A stretch of 64,000 nucleotides of DNA from Impatiens glandulifera (Eukaryota; Streptophyta; Magnoliopsida; Ericales; Balsaminaceae): contig NC_061862.1 of NCBI RefSeq assembly GCF_907164915.1, positions 75,221,718 to 75,285,717 of the forward strand. The letters run 5' to 3'. The notes beneath the pieces were generated by a model. The model saw nothing but the letters and a program-made list of their open reading frames with translations. It was not told the DNA's origin and searched no databases. How positions within the stretch are numbered: the stretch's first letter is position 1; every line of letters starts with the position of its first letter. This document shows positions 34,625 through 46,989 of the stretch, one piece after another. The position numbers were made by a program, and so were the translations under genes.

Positions 34625-35608
34625 ATTTTTTTAGCGAAATACTATTTAATCACAATTCTACTTAGTGATTATATAGATTTAAGTGTCGCTGGTCAGTTTA
34701 GCGAAACACTTTTAATCACAATTCTGCTTAATGATTATATAGGTTTAAGTATCGCTGGTCAATTTAGCAAAATACTATTTAATCACAACTCTACTTAGTG
34801 ATTATTATAGATTTAGGTATCGCTGGTCAGTTTAGCGAAATACTATTTAATCACAATTCTGCTTAGTGATTATATAGATTTAAGTATCGCTGGTCAGTTT
34901 AGCAAAATACTATTTAATCACAATTCTGCTTAGTGATTATATAGATTTAAGTGTCGCTGGTCAGTTTAGCGAAACACTTTTTAATCACAATTCTGCTTAG
35001 TGATTATATGGATTTGAGTATCGCTGGTCAATTTAGCGAAATACTATTTAATCACAATTCTTCTTAGTGATTATATAGATTTAAGTATTGCTGGTCAGTT
35101 TAGCGAATATTATTTAATCACAATTTTGCTTAGTGATTATATAGATTTAAGTGTCGCTGGTCAGTTTAGCGAAACACTTTTTAATCATAATTCTGCTTAG
35201 TGATTATATGGATTTGAGTATCGCTGATCAGTTTAGCGAAATACTATTTAATCACAATTCTACTTAGTGATTATATAGATTTAAGTGCCGCTGGTCAGTT
35301 TAGCGAAACACTTTTTAATCACAATTCTGCTTAGTGATTATATGGATTTGAGTATCGCTGGTCAATTTAGCGAAATACTATTTAATCACAATTCTGCTTA
35401 GTGATTATATAGATTTAAGTATTGCTGATCAGTTTAGCGAATACTATTTAATCACAATTCTGCTTAGTGATTATATAGATTTAAGTGTCGCTGGTCAGTT
35501 TAGCGAAACACTTTTTAATCACAATTCTGCTTAGTAATTATAAGGATTTGAGTATCGCTGGTCAGTTTAGCGAAATACTTTTTAATCACAATTCTGATTA
35601 GTGATTAA
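34625..35608. repeat. 67-bp tandem array, two hairpins per unit
   Basis: About 14.5 copies of a 67-bp unit in the 3' untranslated region of the Tat element. Each unit has hairpin 1 (TAATCAC/GTGATTA around an 11-base loop) and hairpin 2 (AAGTRTCGCT/AGCGAAAYACTT around about 9 bases). Units come in two main types, AAGTGTCGCT...GCGAAACAC and AAGTATCGCT...GCGAAATAC, arranged partly as 2- and 3-unit blocks. Confidence 0.95.
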
Positions 35609-37077
35609 GTTCGAAGTTAGACTTCCTTAATTTTCAAAGCACTAGCGTCTTCTTCAACGGTCTTGAAATACTTTCAAGAATCGGTTCCATACTTTCTTCC
35701 TTAGAGTGTGTCGAGAGGAAACCACATGTAATCGATGTTCTTCGAGATTCATGCTGTCACTTTTGGGGACTTGTCTTTCGCCGAGACGTTTTGCCCTGAG
35801 TTTTTCGAGGGATTTGTTCGCTCGAATGCTTAATCTTTCAACCATGCGTCATGAGGTTGAGCCTCGCTTCTTGAATTCGGAGGTCAATGTGCTTAAGATT
35901 TTATGCCCTTGGGCTCTTTTATACTCAGGGTATATTTAATAGAATCGGTACATTCTTGTTCTTGCATTGGCAATTTAGACAAGAGTCTAGATGAACAACA
36001 AATGGTGATTTCAATATCTCAACCTCTACGAGTATTTTTCTATTTTATTCGGCCTCTTTTCTTTATGACCGGGGTGTATCTGATAGATTCAAACACTTTA
36101 TTCTTACTTAGCAATTAGATAGAATCTAAATGAACAACAGTATTGTATTTCATATCTCAACCAACACAGTCTTTGTTTAATTGATTTTACTTTTCTTGAG
36201 GTTTTAGATCTTTGGCACTTGACCTCCAATTGAGACGAGACATCGCCTTGGTTGATGACATGGTTCCGAGTTTGGGCATTTATCTTTTATGAGCTCCCTC
36301 TTAAACATCAGTAGTTTAAGCTTTTGTCTAGGCTCGAGATAGATCCGTTTACGAAGCGCTTTACTCGGATTCCACTAGCTACATTAGTTCGTCAAGAGAC
36401 ATCCATTGGGGAGAAACATATTTTCCCGCATCCCTACTTATTTCTTGCACTCGCTCATCAGTTCGATTGACATTAGAAAAATTCAGGGGTTTATCTTGTT
36501 TTTATCTTCCACAAATGCCCCTAGTTTCGACACAAGAGGTTTAATTATTTAGGATAGATTTGTGATCCCAATTTCTCGTTGGCTTTAACTCTTTGGGAAT
36601 GTATTTTGTCCTAGCTCAAGATTTGGCTTGCTGGGGATTTGGGATCGTACCTGTGAAAAGTTGCCTACGTATTCTCAAAAAAGGAGAAATCCGGTCTGAA
36701 TGTAGTTCCAAAATTGTATCACGGATAGATCGTGATTCCGCATTTCGTTGAGGAAGTTTCTGAAGTTTCTGCTGGAGTTGCAATTGACTTAAGCTGAGGA
36801 AATTTTCTTAAGTATCTGCTGGAGTGGCAATTGAATTAAGCTGAAAATCTTTTGGGATCATAAGTCGAAGAGAAAAAATACTTTAGCTTTGGGCGTTATA
36901 TGTTCTCAAGTGGTACTTTGTGAGGATCTTATAGTCATTTTTATTTTAATAAAAATGCCCCTAGTATTGACTAAGAGTTTTTGGTTTAGGAGTCAACTTA
37001 GAGTGTGATTAACTCTCTTTTTAATGTATATGCAATGAATGTATGCAATGTGATGTGAAATGAAATGTCTATCAACT
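35609..37077 (-). other. Tat 3' untranslated spacer
   Basis: Non-coding sequence between the two arrays. Frames at 35654-36118 have no recognisable domain. A short duplicated segment (TTTCTGAAGT... CTGCTGGAGTTGCAATTGA-like) occurs near 36750-36845. Confidence 0.6.
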
Positions 37078-37676
37078 TCTTTCGATAATTGATAGTGGTG
37101 ACCGCACCCTGGAAGGGTTGCCTACGTACTCTCGAGAGAGATCAGGTCTCATGTAGTTTACAACTTGTGAAGTTATGAACTTTGATGCATGTAATGAGCA
37201 ATGAATGCATGTTATGTGAAATGAAATGTTTATCAACTTCTTTCGATAATTGTTAGTGGTGACCGCACCCTGGATGGGTTGCCTACGTACTCTTGAGAGA
37301 GATCAGGTCTTACGTAGTTCACAGCTTATGAAGTTATGAACTTTGATGTATGTGTAATGAATGCATGTAATGCGAAATGTCTAACAATTTCTGTCGATAA
37401 TTGATAGTGGTGACCGCACCCTGGATGGGTTGCCTACGTACTCTCGAGAGAGATCAGGTCTCACGTAGTTCACAACTTGTGAAGTTATGAACTTTGATGT
37501 ATGTAATAAGCAATGAATGCATGTTACGTGAAATGAAATGTCTATCAACTTCTTTCGATAATTGATAGTGGTGATCGCACCCTGGATGGGTTGCCTACGT
37601 ACTCTCGAGAGAGATCAGGTCTTACGTAGTTCACAACTTGTGAAGTTATGAACTTTGATGTATGGGATTCAACACG
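37078..37676. repeat. ~160-bp tandem array, four copies
   Basis: GATAGTGGTGACCGCACCCT begins copies at 37091, 37252, 37403 and 37564 (spacing 161, 151, 161). Each includes TTGCCTACGTACTCTCGAGA and GAGATCAGGTC. A degenerate earlier copy is visible near 36650-36710. It lies directly downstream of integrase in element orientation. Confidence 0.92.
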
Positions 37677-37682
37677 CATGCT

Positions 37683-38345
37683 TTAGATGAAGTATCTTTT
37701 GAGCATGTCGACATTGAAGGGTGCTGAGAGTTCTTCTCCATCCAAGGTGGTCAATCTCGTGGCGCCACCTGAAAAGACCTTCTTGACGAGGTAGGGTCCT
37801 TCCCATGGTGTTTGGAATTTCCCTCTAGGGTCTAGTATCCGTAAGTTCTTCTTTAGAACTAAATCGCCTTCTTGAATGTTCCTAGGTTTCACCTTCTTGT
37901 TGAAAGCTCTGGTCATTCTTCTTTGGTATGCTTGCGTGTGACATAATGCGTCTAACCTCTTGTCTTCCATAAGGGCTAGCTGATTGTACCGTGACTTACA
38001 CCAATCTTCCTCCACTACTTGTGTCTCGAGTAAAACTCCTAAAGTAGGAACTTCGATTTCGATAGGTTGCACTGCATCCATTCCGTAGACCAATGCAAAT
38101 GGCGTTTCTCCCGTTGACGTTCGAATGGTTGTTCTATATCCCCATAAGGCGTATGGAAGCTTCTCGTGCCAATCCTTGTATGTCTGAGTCATCTTCTTGA
38201 TGATAGTGATGATGTTCTTGTTCGCTGCCTCTACTGCGCCGTTCGTTTGAGGACGATAAGGTGAGGATTTGTGGTGTTCAATCATGTATTCATCTAGTAC
38301 TTTGAGTACTTCTCCCCGGAAGTGTCCACCATTGTCTGAGATCAA
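37683..38345 (-). pseudogene. Tat integrase core and C-terminal domain
   Basis: A 220-codon open frame. It begins in the catalytic core at the second Asp (ISDNGGHF), carries the Glu motif (NGAVEAANKN) about residue 38, then YALWGYRTT and GETPFALVYG, and ends with the GPY/F-type C-terminal domain (WEGPYLVKKVFSGGATRL). The stop falls at the edge of the downstream repeat array. A frameshift near 38345 separates it from the first half of the core. This is the best-preserved piece of pol. Confidence 0.9.
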
Positions 38346-38960
38346 GGCAAGAGGAACTCCATAACGTGCAATGATGTTGTTTCGTATGAACTTGGCAACA
38401 TGTGATGACTTGAGAACCTTGTATGATTGAGCTTCAACCCACTTTATGAAATAATCGATAGCTACCAGGATGAATTCGTGTTCGTTTGAAGCGTGAGGAT
38501 AAATTTTCCCGATGATATCTATTCCCCATGTCGAGAATGGTCATGGTGAAGTCATGTTGTAAAGTAGAGATGCTGGGGTGTGCTTCAAGTTCGCGTAAAC
38601 TTGACATTGATGACACTTCTTAACATATTCTACACATTCTTGTTCCATGTTCTGCCAGTAATAGCCAAAGCGAAGGATCTTCTTAGCGAGTGCTGATCCG
38701 TTCATGTGCGGGCCACATGTTCCTGCATGTGCTTCCTCCATGATCTGTGATGCTTGAGGTTGGTCGATGCATAACATGTTCTGACCGTCAAAGGTGCGTC
38801 GATATAGCTTTCTTGCGAGTAGCACATAGTTGGTTGCGTATTGGCGTAGAGCTCTCCTCTCTTTCTTTTAGAAGTGTGAAGGATACTCTCCATGCTCAAC
38901 GTACTTCTGTAGAGGTTCGAACCAAGGTTTGGGCGCCACTTCGGTGTTGGCAATCGTCCT
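38346..38960 (-). pseudogene. Tat integrase N-terminal zinc domain
   Basis: Overlapping frames carry the HHCC region: HMNGSALAKKILRFGYYW, then CVEYVKKCHQCQVYANLKHT and YNMTSP, followed by the start of the core in other frames (38434-38616). At least two frameshifts occur near 38540 and 38820. Confidence 0.85.
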
Positions 38961-39710
38961 CTTCGCGAAGTCTCGTTTCTATTTCTGATGAATCTTCAAA
39001 GGCTTGATTTTGATTCCTTCCGGGATTTGCGTCATGGCAACTAACGTGGCCAAAGCGTCTGCGAATCGATTCTGACTTCTCAGAGCATGTGTGAATGTTA
39101 CATGTTCAAACTTTTCTATTATAGTCGATAAGTGTTGATGGTAGGGTTTGAGGTTGTTTCCTTTGACTTGCCATTCACCATTAGCTTGTGAAATGACTAA
39201 GTTTGAGTCTCTTACTACATCTAGACGTCTCGCTCCTTTTTAATGAGCAATCTTCAAGCCAGAGATGCACGCTTCATACTCTGCCTCATTGTTCGTCACT
39301 TGATATTTGAGCTTGACTGAGATTGGGTTGTATGTTCCCATAGGATCGATGAGTAGTATTCCGATGCCATAACCTTGTTTTCCTGAAGCTCCATCGAATA
39401 ATAGCTTCCAGGTTGTAGGGTTAATAGTCATCACTTCGTCGTATGGGAATGTTAACTCCTCTTCGTCTTTAACTTCGATTGGTTGGTCTGCGAGAAAATC
39501 TGCTACAACGCTCCCCTTGATAGATTTCTGAATTGTGTACACGATGTCGTACTCTGATATCATCATCATCCACTTAGCTAATCTCGGAGACAAAAGCGTT
39601 TTCTGGAATAAATGACGAATTGGATCGAGTCTTGATACTAACTTGACTGTGTGGGCTTGCATGTAATGCCTTAGCCTTTTAGTGACCCAAGCTAGGGCCC
39701 AACACACCTT
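38961..39710 (-). pseudogene. Tat RNase H and archaeal-type RNase H
   Basis: The 155-codon frame at 39240-39707 starts in the first RNase H (CWALAWVTKRLRHYM, then DPIRHLFQKTLLSPRLAKW and GSVVADFLADQP). It runs into the second, archaeal-type RNase H with LLFDGASGKQGYGIGILL and NNEAEYEA. A TAA just before 39240 interrupts the second domain, which continues in the same sense to about 38990 (ISQANGEW). Confidence 0.88.
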
Positions 39711-39900
39711 TACACTGACGAGTAATTAAGTTCGTAGCCTGTCATGCGCTTGCTTATGTAGTAGACTGCGACTTCCATCTTTTCCTCGTTTTCTTGGGCT
39801 AGTAGACTACCCATTGCGTTTTCAGTGACTGTTAAGTATAGGATTAGTGGTATGCCTGGTCTTGGCGGCATTAGAATGAGAGAATTCTTGAGGTATCCCT

Positions 39901-40650
39901 TTATCTTCTCGAATGCGTTCTGACAAGCGTCATCCCAAACGAATCTTTCATTTTCCTTAAAAGTTTAAACAAAGGATCACATGTCATAGTCAACTTGTTT
40001 ATGAATCGACTTATATACTGGATCTTTCCTAGAAAGCCTCGCACTTCTTTCTCACTTCGTGGAAGTGGCATTGCCGTGATCGCTTCTATCTTGCTCGGAT
40101 CAACCTCAATTCCTCTTTGTGTGATTAAGAAGCCTAACATCTTTACTGTTGTTACTCTAAATGTGCACTTCTTTGGGTTGAGCCTAAGTTGGAACTTCCT
40201 GATGCGTTGTAAGAATTTGTCAAGATTTTGGATGTGCCCTTCTCGATCTTTTGATTTGACAATCATATCGTCGACATAGACTTCTTCCTCCTTATGGATC
40301 ATATCGTGAAGAATCATCGTGGTAGTTTGTTGATACGTTGCTCCTGCGTTCTTCAACCCGAAAGGCATGACTCGATAACAAAATGTTCCAACTTCTGTGA
40401 TGAGCGTTGTCTTCTCTTTGTCTTCTAGAGCCATCAGTACTTGGTTGTAGCCTAAGAATCCGTCCATGAATGATAGGAGTCGATTGCTTGCTGCATGATA
40501 CACTAGCACGTCGATGTGTGGTAGTGGGAAACTATCTTTAGGGCTTGCTTTGTTGAGATCTCGATAGTCTACACATACTCGAATCTTTCCATCTTTCTTT
40601 GCAACTGAGACTACATTGGTGATCCACTATGGGTAATCTACCACTTCAAG
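39901..40650 (-). pseudogene. Tat reverse transcriptase
   Basis: The 202-codon frame from 40509 has FMDGFLGYNQ, MPFGLKNAGATYQ and the catalytic YVDD (residues 78-81), then GFLGKIQYISRFI of the RT connection. Upstream, in the same frame, lie WITNVVSVAKKDGKIRVCVD and DYRDLNKASPKDSFPLPHID, with a premature TAG at 40627-40629. The end near 39950 is frameshifted into RNase H. All catalytic Asp residues visible are intact. Confidence 0.9.
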
Positions 40651-41211
40651 GAATTCTGCGTCGAGCTGTTTCTAAACTTCCTCCTTGATCTTGTACACGA
40701 TGTATGCCTTCATTCTTCGGAGCTTTGGGATGATCTTAGCGTCGATCAGATCTTGAATCTTTTGTTTGAGAGAGAAACAATAATTAGTGGAATGCCCTCT
40801 AGTCTAGTGATATCCGCACCACTCATTTGCAAACTTGCCCATTACTTCTCTCCCAGGTTCCGGTGTTAACGTTTAAATGAACTTCTTCTACAACAAGTTC
40901 CTTAAGGCCTTTGACAATGAAATCCCCAAGTCGTCAAAATTTCTACGAGGTGGAGCAGTAGTTGCACTCCTTGCTTGTGATGATTGTTGACTTTGTTTAG
41001 GTGAAATGGGTTCTTTTGATGAGTATTTTGTCCTCGAGTTTGACGTGCTTACATGGCTATTGTTTTGAATAGACCTTTCTACAGTTTTCCAACCGTCCAT
41101 GAATGCCTTGATTACCCTTTCTATTTCTTCTCGCAAGCTTTTCGGATTAAGGGGTTCGATTATCGCATAAGTTTCGACTTCTGTTGTGAGGTCTTCAAGC
41201 TGTTTCCCCAA
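40630..41211 (-). pseudogene. Tat gag tail joined to RT N-terminus
   Basis: The 107-codon frame at 40888-41211 is a low-complexity gag segment (REEIERVIKAFMDGW, Ser/Gln-rich middle). After a frameshift comes the zinc-knuckle-like tail (WCGYH, then RGHSTNYCFSLKQKIQDLI), which passes directly into the RT leader (PKLRRMKAYIVYKIKEEV, then FLEVVDYP). The aspartic protease normally in between, and the N-terminal gag, are absent. Confidence 0.75.
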
Positions 41212-42394
41212 TTGTATCAGTGTATCACGAAGATCGTCTAGCTTTAGTCAATGTAAATGATGATGAATATGAGTATGTTGTGTTCAAGAGAACAAAGTCA
41301 GTTCGAACCCTCTATCAAATAAAACAAGCAATGCGTTGCTCGTATGCACATAATCCCTAACACGCAATAGACGTTCAATTTACCCATTCACAATGTATAA
41401 CATGTAGAAAAGGATGAGTAAAATAGAATGAGTTATTTTATTAAAATCCTAAGTGTTATGGATAAAATCACAAACTCAAGTCATAAAATAAAATAAGAAA
41501 AGAAAGCAAGCACCCCTCATCCTTTCGTTACAATGTCGCTCATGTATCTTCATAAGGAGATTTACATTTCAAGCATAAAGAAATCTAGTTTAAGTCTTCT
41601 AATCTTCAAGTCTTTTCATCATTCTTGATCGTCTTTAGTCTCACGCGTCTTTCTTGATTAGATCTTGCTCTTAAAATCTGAGTAGTAAAGACACAAAGAA
41701 AGAAAACTAGTTACATTAGATTCTTCGATTTTACTCCTTTAAAATTATTAGGCTTAGCTTCAAAATTTCGAAATTGTTCACATGTTTCATGGCATTTTAA
41801 AACTTTGAATGGATAAACTGAACGCCTAGAAATATCTATATGCATACATGTATTTATCATATATAGTAGTCAAGTAAAGGGCTTCGTGACGTGGCTTTGT
41901 TGCTCGACAGGACGAGACGAGGCAACGGCTTGGTAGAATTGGCTTTTTGGATTTTTGTTCTAAAGTTGGAAATGGCTTAAGAGAGAGTTGTTCCACCGAC
42001 AAGGATACTATCCCAAAAGGGATCTCTCGATGTAAGGGGAGCTCTCAATTGGACATCCCCCTCACCTCTATTTCAAAATCCCTCATTTTCAATAGTAGGG
42101 GATATTTGAAAAGAAGAGAAGGTTAATCCGGGTTTTTTCCTATTGATTTTATCAACTCTCAAATCACACAAAAGCCTTCAAGGCTGAGGGTTGAGGGTGT
42201 CATTCACATTGACTACCCTTAGCACATAAAATATAGATGTGTGAGCTTCATCCAACGATGTATACCCACACACCTTCACATTGGAGCTCCAAGTCTCATG
42301 CAAATAATCAATTAATGTGAACATGGAGTATGAATTAAAGCATAAGAAAGTTTAAATACTTGGCCAAAATTACTTTCAAGTCAAACGTCGAAAA
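41212..42394 (-). other. Tat 5' leader
   Basis: Non-coding interior between the primer-binding site and the gag remnant. No open frame or clear repeat was noted. Confidence 0.6.
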
Positions 42395-42412
42395 TCCCCA
42401 ACAGAGTCGCCA
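42395..42412 (-). other. Tat primer-binding site
   Basis: The minus strand reads TGGCGACTCTGTTGGGGA, six bases inside the 5' LTR. The TGGCGACTC... form is the one typical of Tat/Ogre-type elements. Confidence 0.85.
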
Positions 42413-42418
42413 GAAAAC

Positions 42419-44736
42419 TGTGATCGATTTTTAAAAAAAAAAAAAATTTTGATCAACTAGTTTGAAAATTCTGGGACACTCTTTAAAAAAATTATTTTTT
42501 GAAAACGTGAGGGGAATTAATTTTAATGTTGAAAAAATTTAAGTTTTAAAAACGATGCTTTATAGACAACTCCATATCTTACCTTCCCGTCAAATCTAGG
42601 AGAGATTGAGAGTTTTTTAATGGGAAGTATGTCATAGGCCTTTTTTTAACTTTTTTCAGTATTAATTAACCTCACGACTAGAGAGTCGCCACCTAATTTC
42701 AAAAATTAGGAATTTAAGAGATGTGAGTTCGGCGTTTGGTTACGTGTGGGAAAGGGTTTTTTAGACGTTATGTCCCACAACGCCCCTAAGGTCTCTACTA
42801 ATTAATTTTGGCCTTTCTTTAAAACATTCTTACGCTTTACATTTTAGGATTTTCCATTTTAAACATTTAATGGGTTTGCATGGGATAAAAAAATAAGCAA
42901 AGATAAAAGAAAACGAGAACAAATAAATTCACACATAAAGTTATCCTAAAAATCAAAACTAGGCAAGTTATTAATCAAAAATTAATTGGCCTAAGTCTAG
43001 ATTAATTTTTAAGAAAATGAATTATTTAAAGGTCTAAAATTTTACTATTTAGGGGTTTTTTATTTAAATAAAAAAAATAATGAAAATAATGAAAATAATA
43101 AAAATAATAATAAAAAATAAATAAAAAAAGATCTATGTCTAAAGAAAATTCTAAATCTAAGTTTGGCTAAGTTCAATTTTAGTTAGGGTTTAATTTTAAT
43201 TTTTTTTTCTAACCTAGGATCAAGCAAGCCACAAACTATTAACTAAGTAAAATACAAAATGTCAAACAAAACAAACCCTAAGACTAAAGAAAATCTTCGG
43301 TCTTTATGTGCACAAATGCATCCTGAAGTGCTGGAAACGTCAGGAAAGCATCAGATCTTTTCATGTGGAAAGGCTCCTTGGCCGGATGACACACAAATAT
43401 GGTTCATTGTGCCGTTTTGACCTAATCCTACTAACTAACACTTGGTGATCCAAATGGATCCCGAATTACAACAAAAAATAAATAAATCCAGCAAGGTTTT
43501 AAAATATATAAACACCTATATACATACAAAAACCTAATCCTAACAATTATAAAAAAAAATAAAAAAAATAAAAATAAAAGAAGATTGCTGTTTTGGCTTT
43601 AAGTTTTATATTTTTATTTTTGAAATAGCCAATTTAAGGGCCGGTTTTGGTTTTAAAGAAATTTTAGGTCAATGACCTTTATATACATTAAGTTTTTTTT
43701 AGATTACATATTTACAACAAGAAAAGTAAAAATCCTAAACACCTATCAAAATAGAAAGGCTAAAAACAATATATGAAATTAAAAAAAAGAAAAGCAAAAA
43801 AAGATTCAAATTCAAAAAGAGAAAAAAAAAAGACAAAAGAGCTTACAATGGGCATCCTAGAGAGAGAAGAGAGAGGAAGGTGAAGGTTGAAGGTCGAGAG
43901 TTGAAGTTCCCCTCTTTGCTAGGGTGTTAAGAGGGGTATTTATAGGCAAAGCTATGAAACCCTAGGTCCCAAAGGCCCATTTAACAATCTTGATCGTTGG
44001 AAAGAAAACTATTTTAAACATTTACAAATGTTTAAAATAATGGAGCAATCTCACATGTCACTAAATCAAGTTTTCAATCCAATGGGATTTAATCTTTATT
44101 TAATAATAATTGGATCCTTTCCTTGGCCTTACTTTGGGTTGATTTGCCTTTGATTTGGATCTTCCTATCTCTATTCACAAATCTGATCTGGATCTTGCAT
44201 GTCAATCTTGGATTGACCCATTTCCCTTTATCTTACAAAAGAAATAAAATTAAAACAAACAATTAAAAAAAAAACAATTGTATTATTATTAATTATTCCT
44301 ATTTCTAAGGAACAATTATAATTATAATAAAATACTAACTAACTTAATCAAATTGCAAAATCTAATCTAACAAACTAATCTAATTAAAAGAAAACAAAAT
44401 ATACCTAACGAAATTTTATAAAAAACGCTAATATATATTTTGTAAATAATTTTTTTAATTTTTATTTTTTATAAATACCAATGTAATTAATTAAATAAAA
44501 CCTTGAATATTTTAAGTGTAATAACTTCTCTAAGTGTTGTAACATAGACAAATTACTACCTTAACTTTATTAAGAATCCAAAATCAATTATTTTCAAAAA
44601 CTCAATTGTTCTAAAAATAATCGTCTTTAATATAAATCGTGCAATGAGTCCGTGAATGAATTCGAGAAAATTTTATAGACTCAGATTTATAAAAAGTATA
44701 AACTATAAAATTAGGTGTGAAAAATGAGTGTCTACA
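42419..44736 (-). repeat. 5' LTR of the Tat element
   Basis: 2318 bp. It is collinear with the other LTR except for the two missing blocks. The minus-strand TATA box is at 43937-43945, followed on that strand by ACCCCTCTTAACACCC, the expected region of transcription start. Confidence 0.93.
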
Positions 44737-44741
44737 ATTAT

Positions 44742-46989
44742 GTACATCGTCGTTTAATCAATTTCGTTCATGTAATTGCAATGGTTTAGTTTATACATTT
44801 GTTAATTATTTAATGATGTTTGATTGTTTAGTGAAATCTAGTTACTAGAGTCTCTATGATAGACTCAATCCTTAATCTCTAATATCATCGGAATAAGCAA
44901 GAATTTGGTCGTCGGAGAAGAAACTATCAAACAGTTCTTCAGACGCATCTCAGGACACTTCCAAGTTGTTGTGAAGGCTCATTTGAAGCTTAAGGATGCA
45001 ATGAAGACAATGTCACAGGCCAGCATGAAGACACCCGACGAGAAGAACTATTGCGAACGAAAAATGTCAATCAAATCCTAATTTGTAGGGGATTTCTGAT
45101 TCAATAATTAATATCCTTTTTGTGAACTTAGACATCGATTGTCAATGTGCATCGCCTAGGCAAGTTCTAAAGAAAATGAACCCCGTATTTGGAAGCAGCG
45201 TCTAGGTGAACTTAGGCATCTATAAAATTTCCGCTTTCAATCTCGACATAGAATTGATATTTGTTCTCCAAATGGATGATTACTGGAGCTGCCTTTTGAG
45301 AGCTAGATGATGACTAGATGAATTCTGAACAAGTGAGTTCAGGAAGAGAAACCCGGTACAATAATAATATTTTTTCATAATTTTTAGTGCCCATTTGGAA
45401 CACGACCTAACTTTGAAATAATGATATCTAGAGTTTTACAACTTGAAAAATTATAAAATTTCAACAGTGGGTCCACAAAATTATTTTTAACCTCCACGTA
45501 ACTTTTCAAAATTTTCTAAGCACTTTTGGAGAAACACTAAATTTGGCAATGTCATATCGGGAGTCTTGTAGCTCCGAAAATTCGAAACTCGAGGGTAAAG
45601 TGATTCTAAAAATATGTTTGAAATGCTCAAAGACTTTCAAAAAAATTCAACATCTTTGGAAAATTTCTCGATTTCAGTTGTGTCATAAGTGAGGCTTCAA
45701 TTCTCCTCGACTCTTAAATCCACATCTCTTTATACTCATGAACTCCTTCCTCATAAGGATTCACAATTTTTTTTACACTCGTGGACTCCTTTCCTATAAT
45801 GATCCAAAGTTCGAACCCGGCAATCAAACACTCAAAAACATGCAAATCAACGAATCCACATTGTTGTTGACGTGTGCTTGAGGAGCATTCAAGGTTTCGT
45901 CATATCTTCTTTAGTATAAGAAATACCTAACAAGTGATTAGAATAATCTCTAAATTAAGAATAAGGCCACCTTTCTAAATAGAATTAAGACATGACAACG
46001 ATAACCAAGAGAATTCTAGTGGCTTGATATCACTCTTTGTCCAAATCTAATTGAAGCTTAGAGTCATCTTTAAGCAATGATAGTTTATACACAAAGATAG
46101 GATATACACAAGCAAAAGAATTCTGAGCTCAAAATGCAATATGTAATAACCCTTCACAAACAAATTCCTAACTACATTTGCGTAGACACTATCCTTTGGA
46201 ATATGCGCATAACCCTATGGCCCTTTCCTAATGTGTAACCAAGCACCGGACCTTTAATTCGTGAATACTCTAATTTTTTTTAGTTTCTTTGTGAAGTAAA
46301 CTAAAGTGGCGAATCTTAAAAACAATTAGCTTATTATGCTTCCACGCATACAAATTAATCTAAAACATGTATGGGCCAATATCAAAAATCTATGATTTAA
46401 AACTTCACTTTGGTTCCTCATCTCAAAAGATATGACAACATCCTATATGAATAGTCTTCTTATCTATTTTTTGTGAGATTCGAGAGAAAGGTAAGCCAAG
46501 AGTTTTTATAGCATAACTTCTATAAAAAAAACTTTTCTAAAACAAGTGCATAGGTTGTGTCTACCAATCAAGTCATTCGATGCATCTCCTCCATGGGCGG
46601 AGCACTCAAACAAATAGGTAAGGCATGGGACCAACCAATATCAGATCGCACAAATCGTTATTAAAGATGGGGCATTAGAATGGATAAGAAAAATAATCAT
46701 TATGAACAAATTCTTTCACGTCCAAAAAGAAAATGTGAATAGAAAAACATGGTAAAGAAAACAAAAGCATAAGCGACACAAATAAGCAGCGTACAGCCCG
46801 CGATTGCTGCTTTTCAAACATTCATGAATGTCACTTTGAAAGAAAATAAAAAGGGAAACATTTTGTTGAAACAATCCTCAATTAAGGTAATAAGTGTCGT
46901 GAACCGTACTCTCACCATATACGCCAATAAAGCCCTAGTATGAGTAAAATGCTCATCATCACCGAGGCGAAAAATCAATTGAGACTTAA
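44742..46989 (+). repeat. Continuation of the old Tat LTR and flanking relic
   Basis: It resumes the sequence interrupted at 31388. It contains motifs resembling the U5 side of Tat LTRs (TAACCAAGCACCGGACC near 46228 and AAAGTGGCGAATC near 46301), but no coding domain. The LTR end could not be fixed. Confidence 0.45.

Larger units (their letters stand above)
31394..44736 (-). mobile_element. Tat-lineage Ty3/gypsy retrotransposon
   Basis: LTRs at 31394-34266 and 42419-44736 (minus strand: TGTAGACAC...CGATCACA) flank a minus-strand interior, and the whole is bounded by the exact 5-bp duplication ATTAT (31389-31393 and 44737-44741). The primer-binding site is 42395-42412 and the polypurine tract (AAGAGGGGCATTC) abuts 34267. 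Order: leader, gag tail, RT, RNase H, second archaeal-type RNase H, integrase, then a 3.4-kb 3' untranslated region with two tandem arrays. The dual RNase H and the long, repeat-bearing 3' region are hallmarks of the Tat/Ogre lineage. Most of gag and all of protease are deleted and pol has frameshifts, so it is non-autonomous. A comparison of about 300 bp of the two LTRs shows roughly 1.5% substitution, so insertion was fairly recent. Confidence 0.93.

Noticed and set aside
34625..35608. CRISPR-like regularly spaced repeats
   Set aside because: The repeats are head-to-tail with no unique spacers, there are no cas genes, and the setting is a plant retrotransposon.
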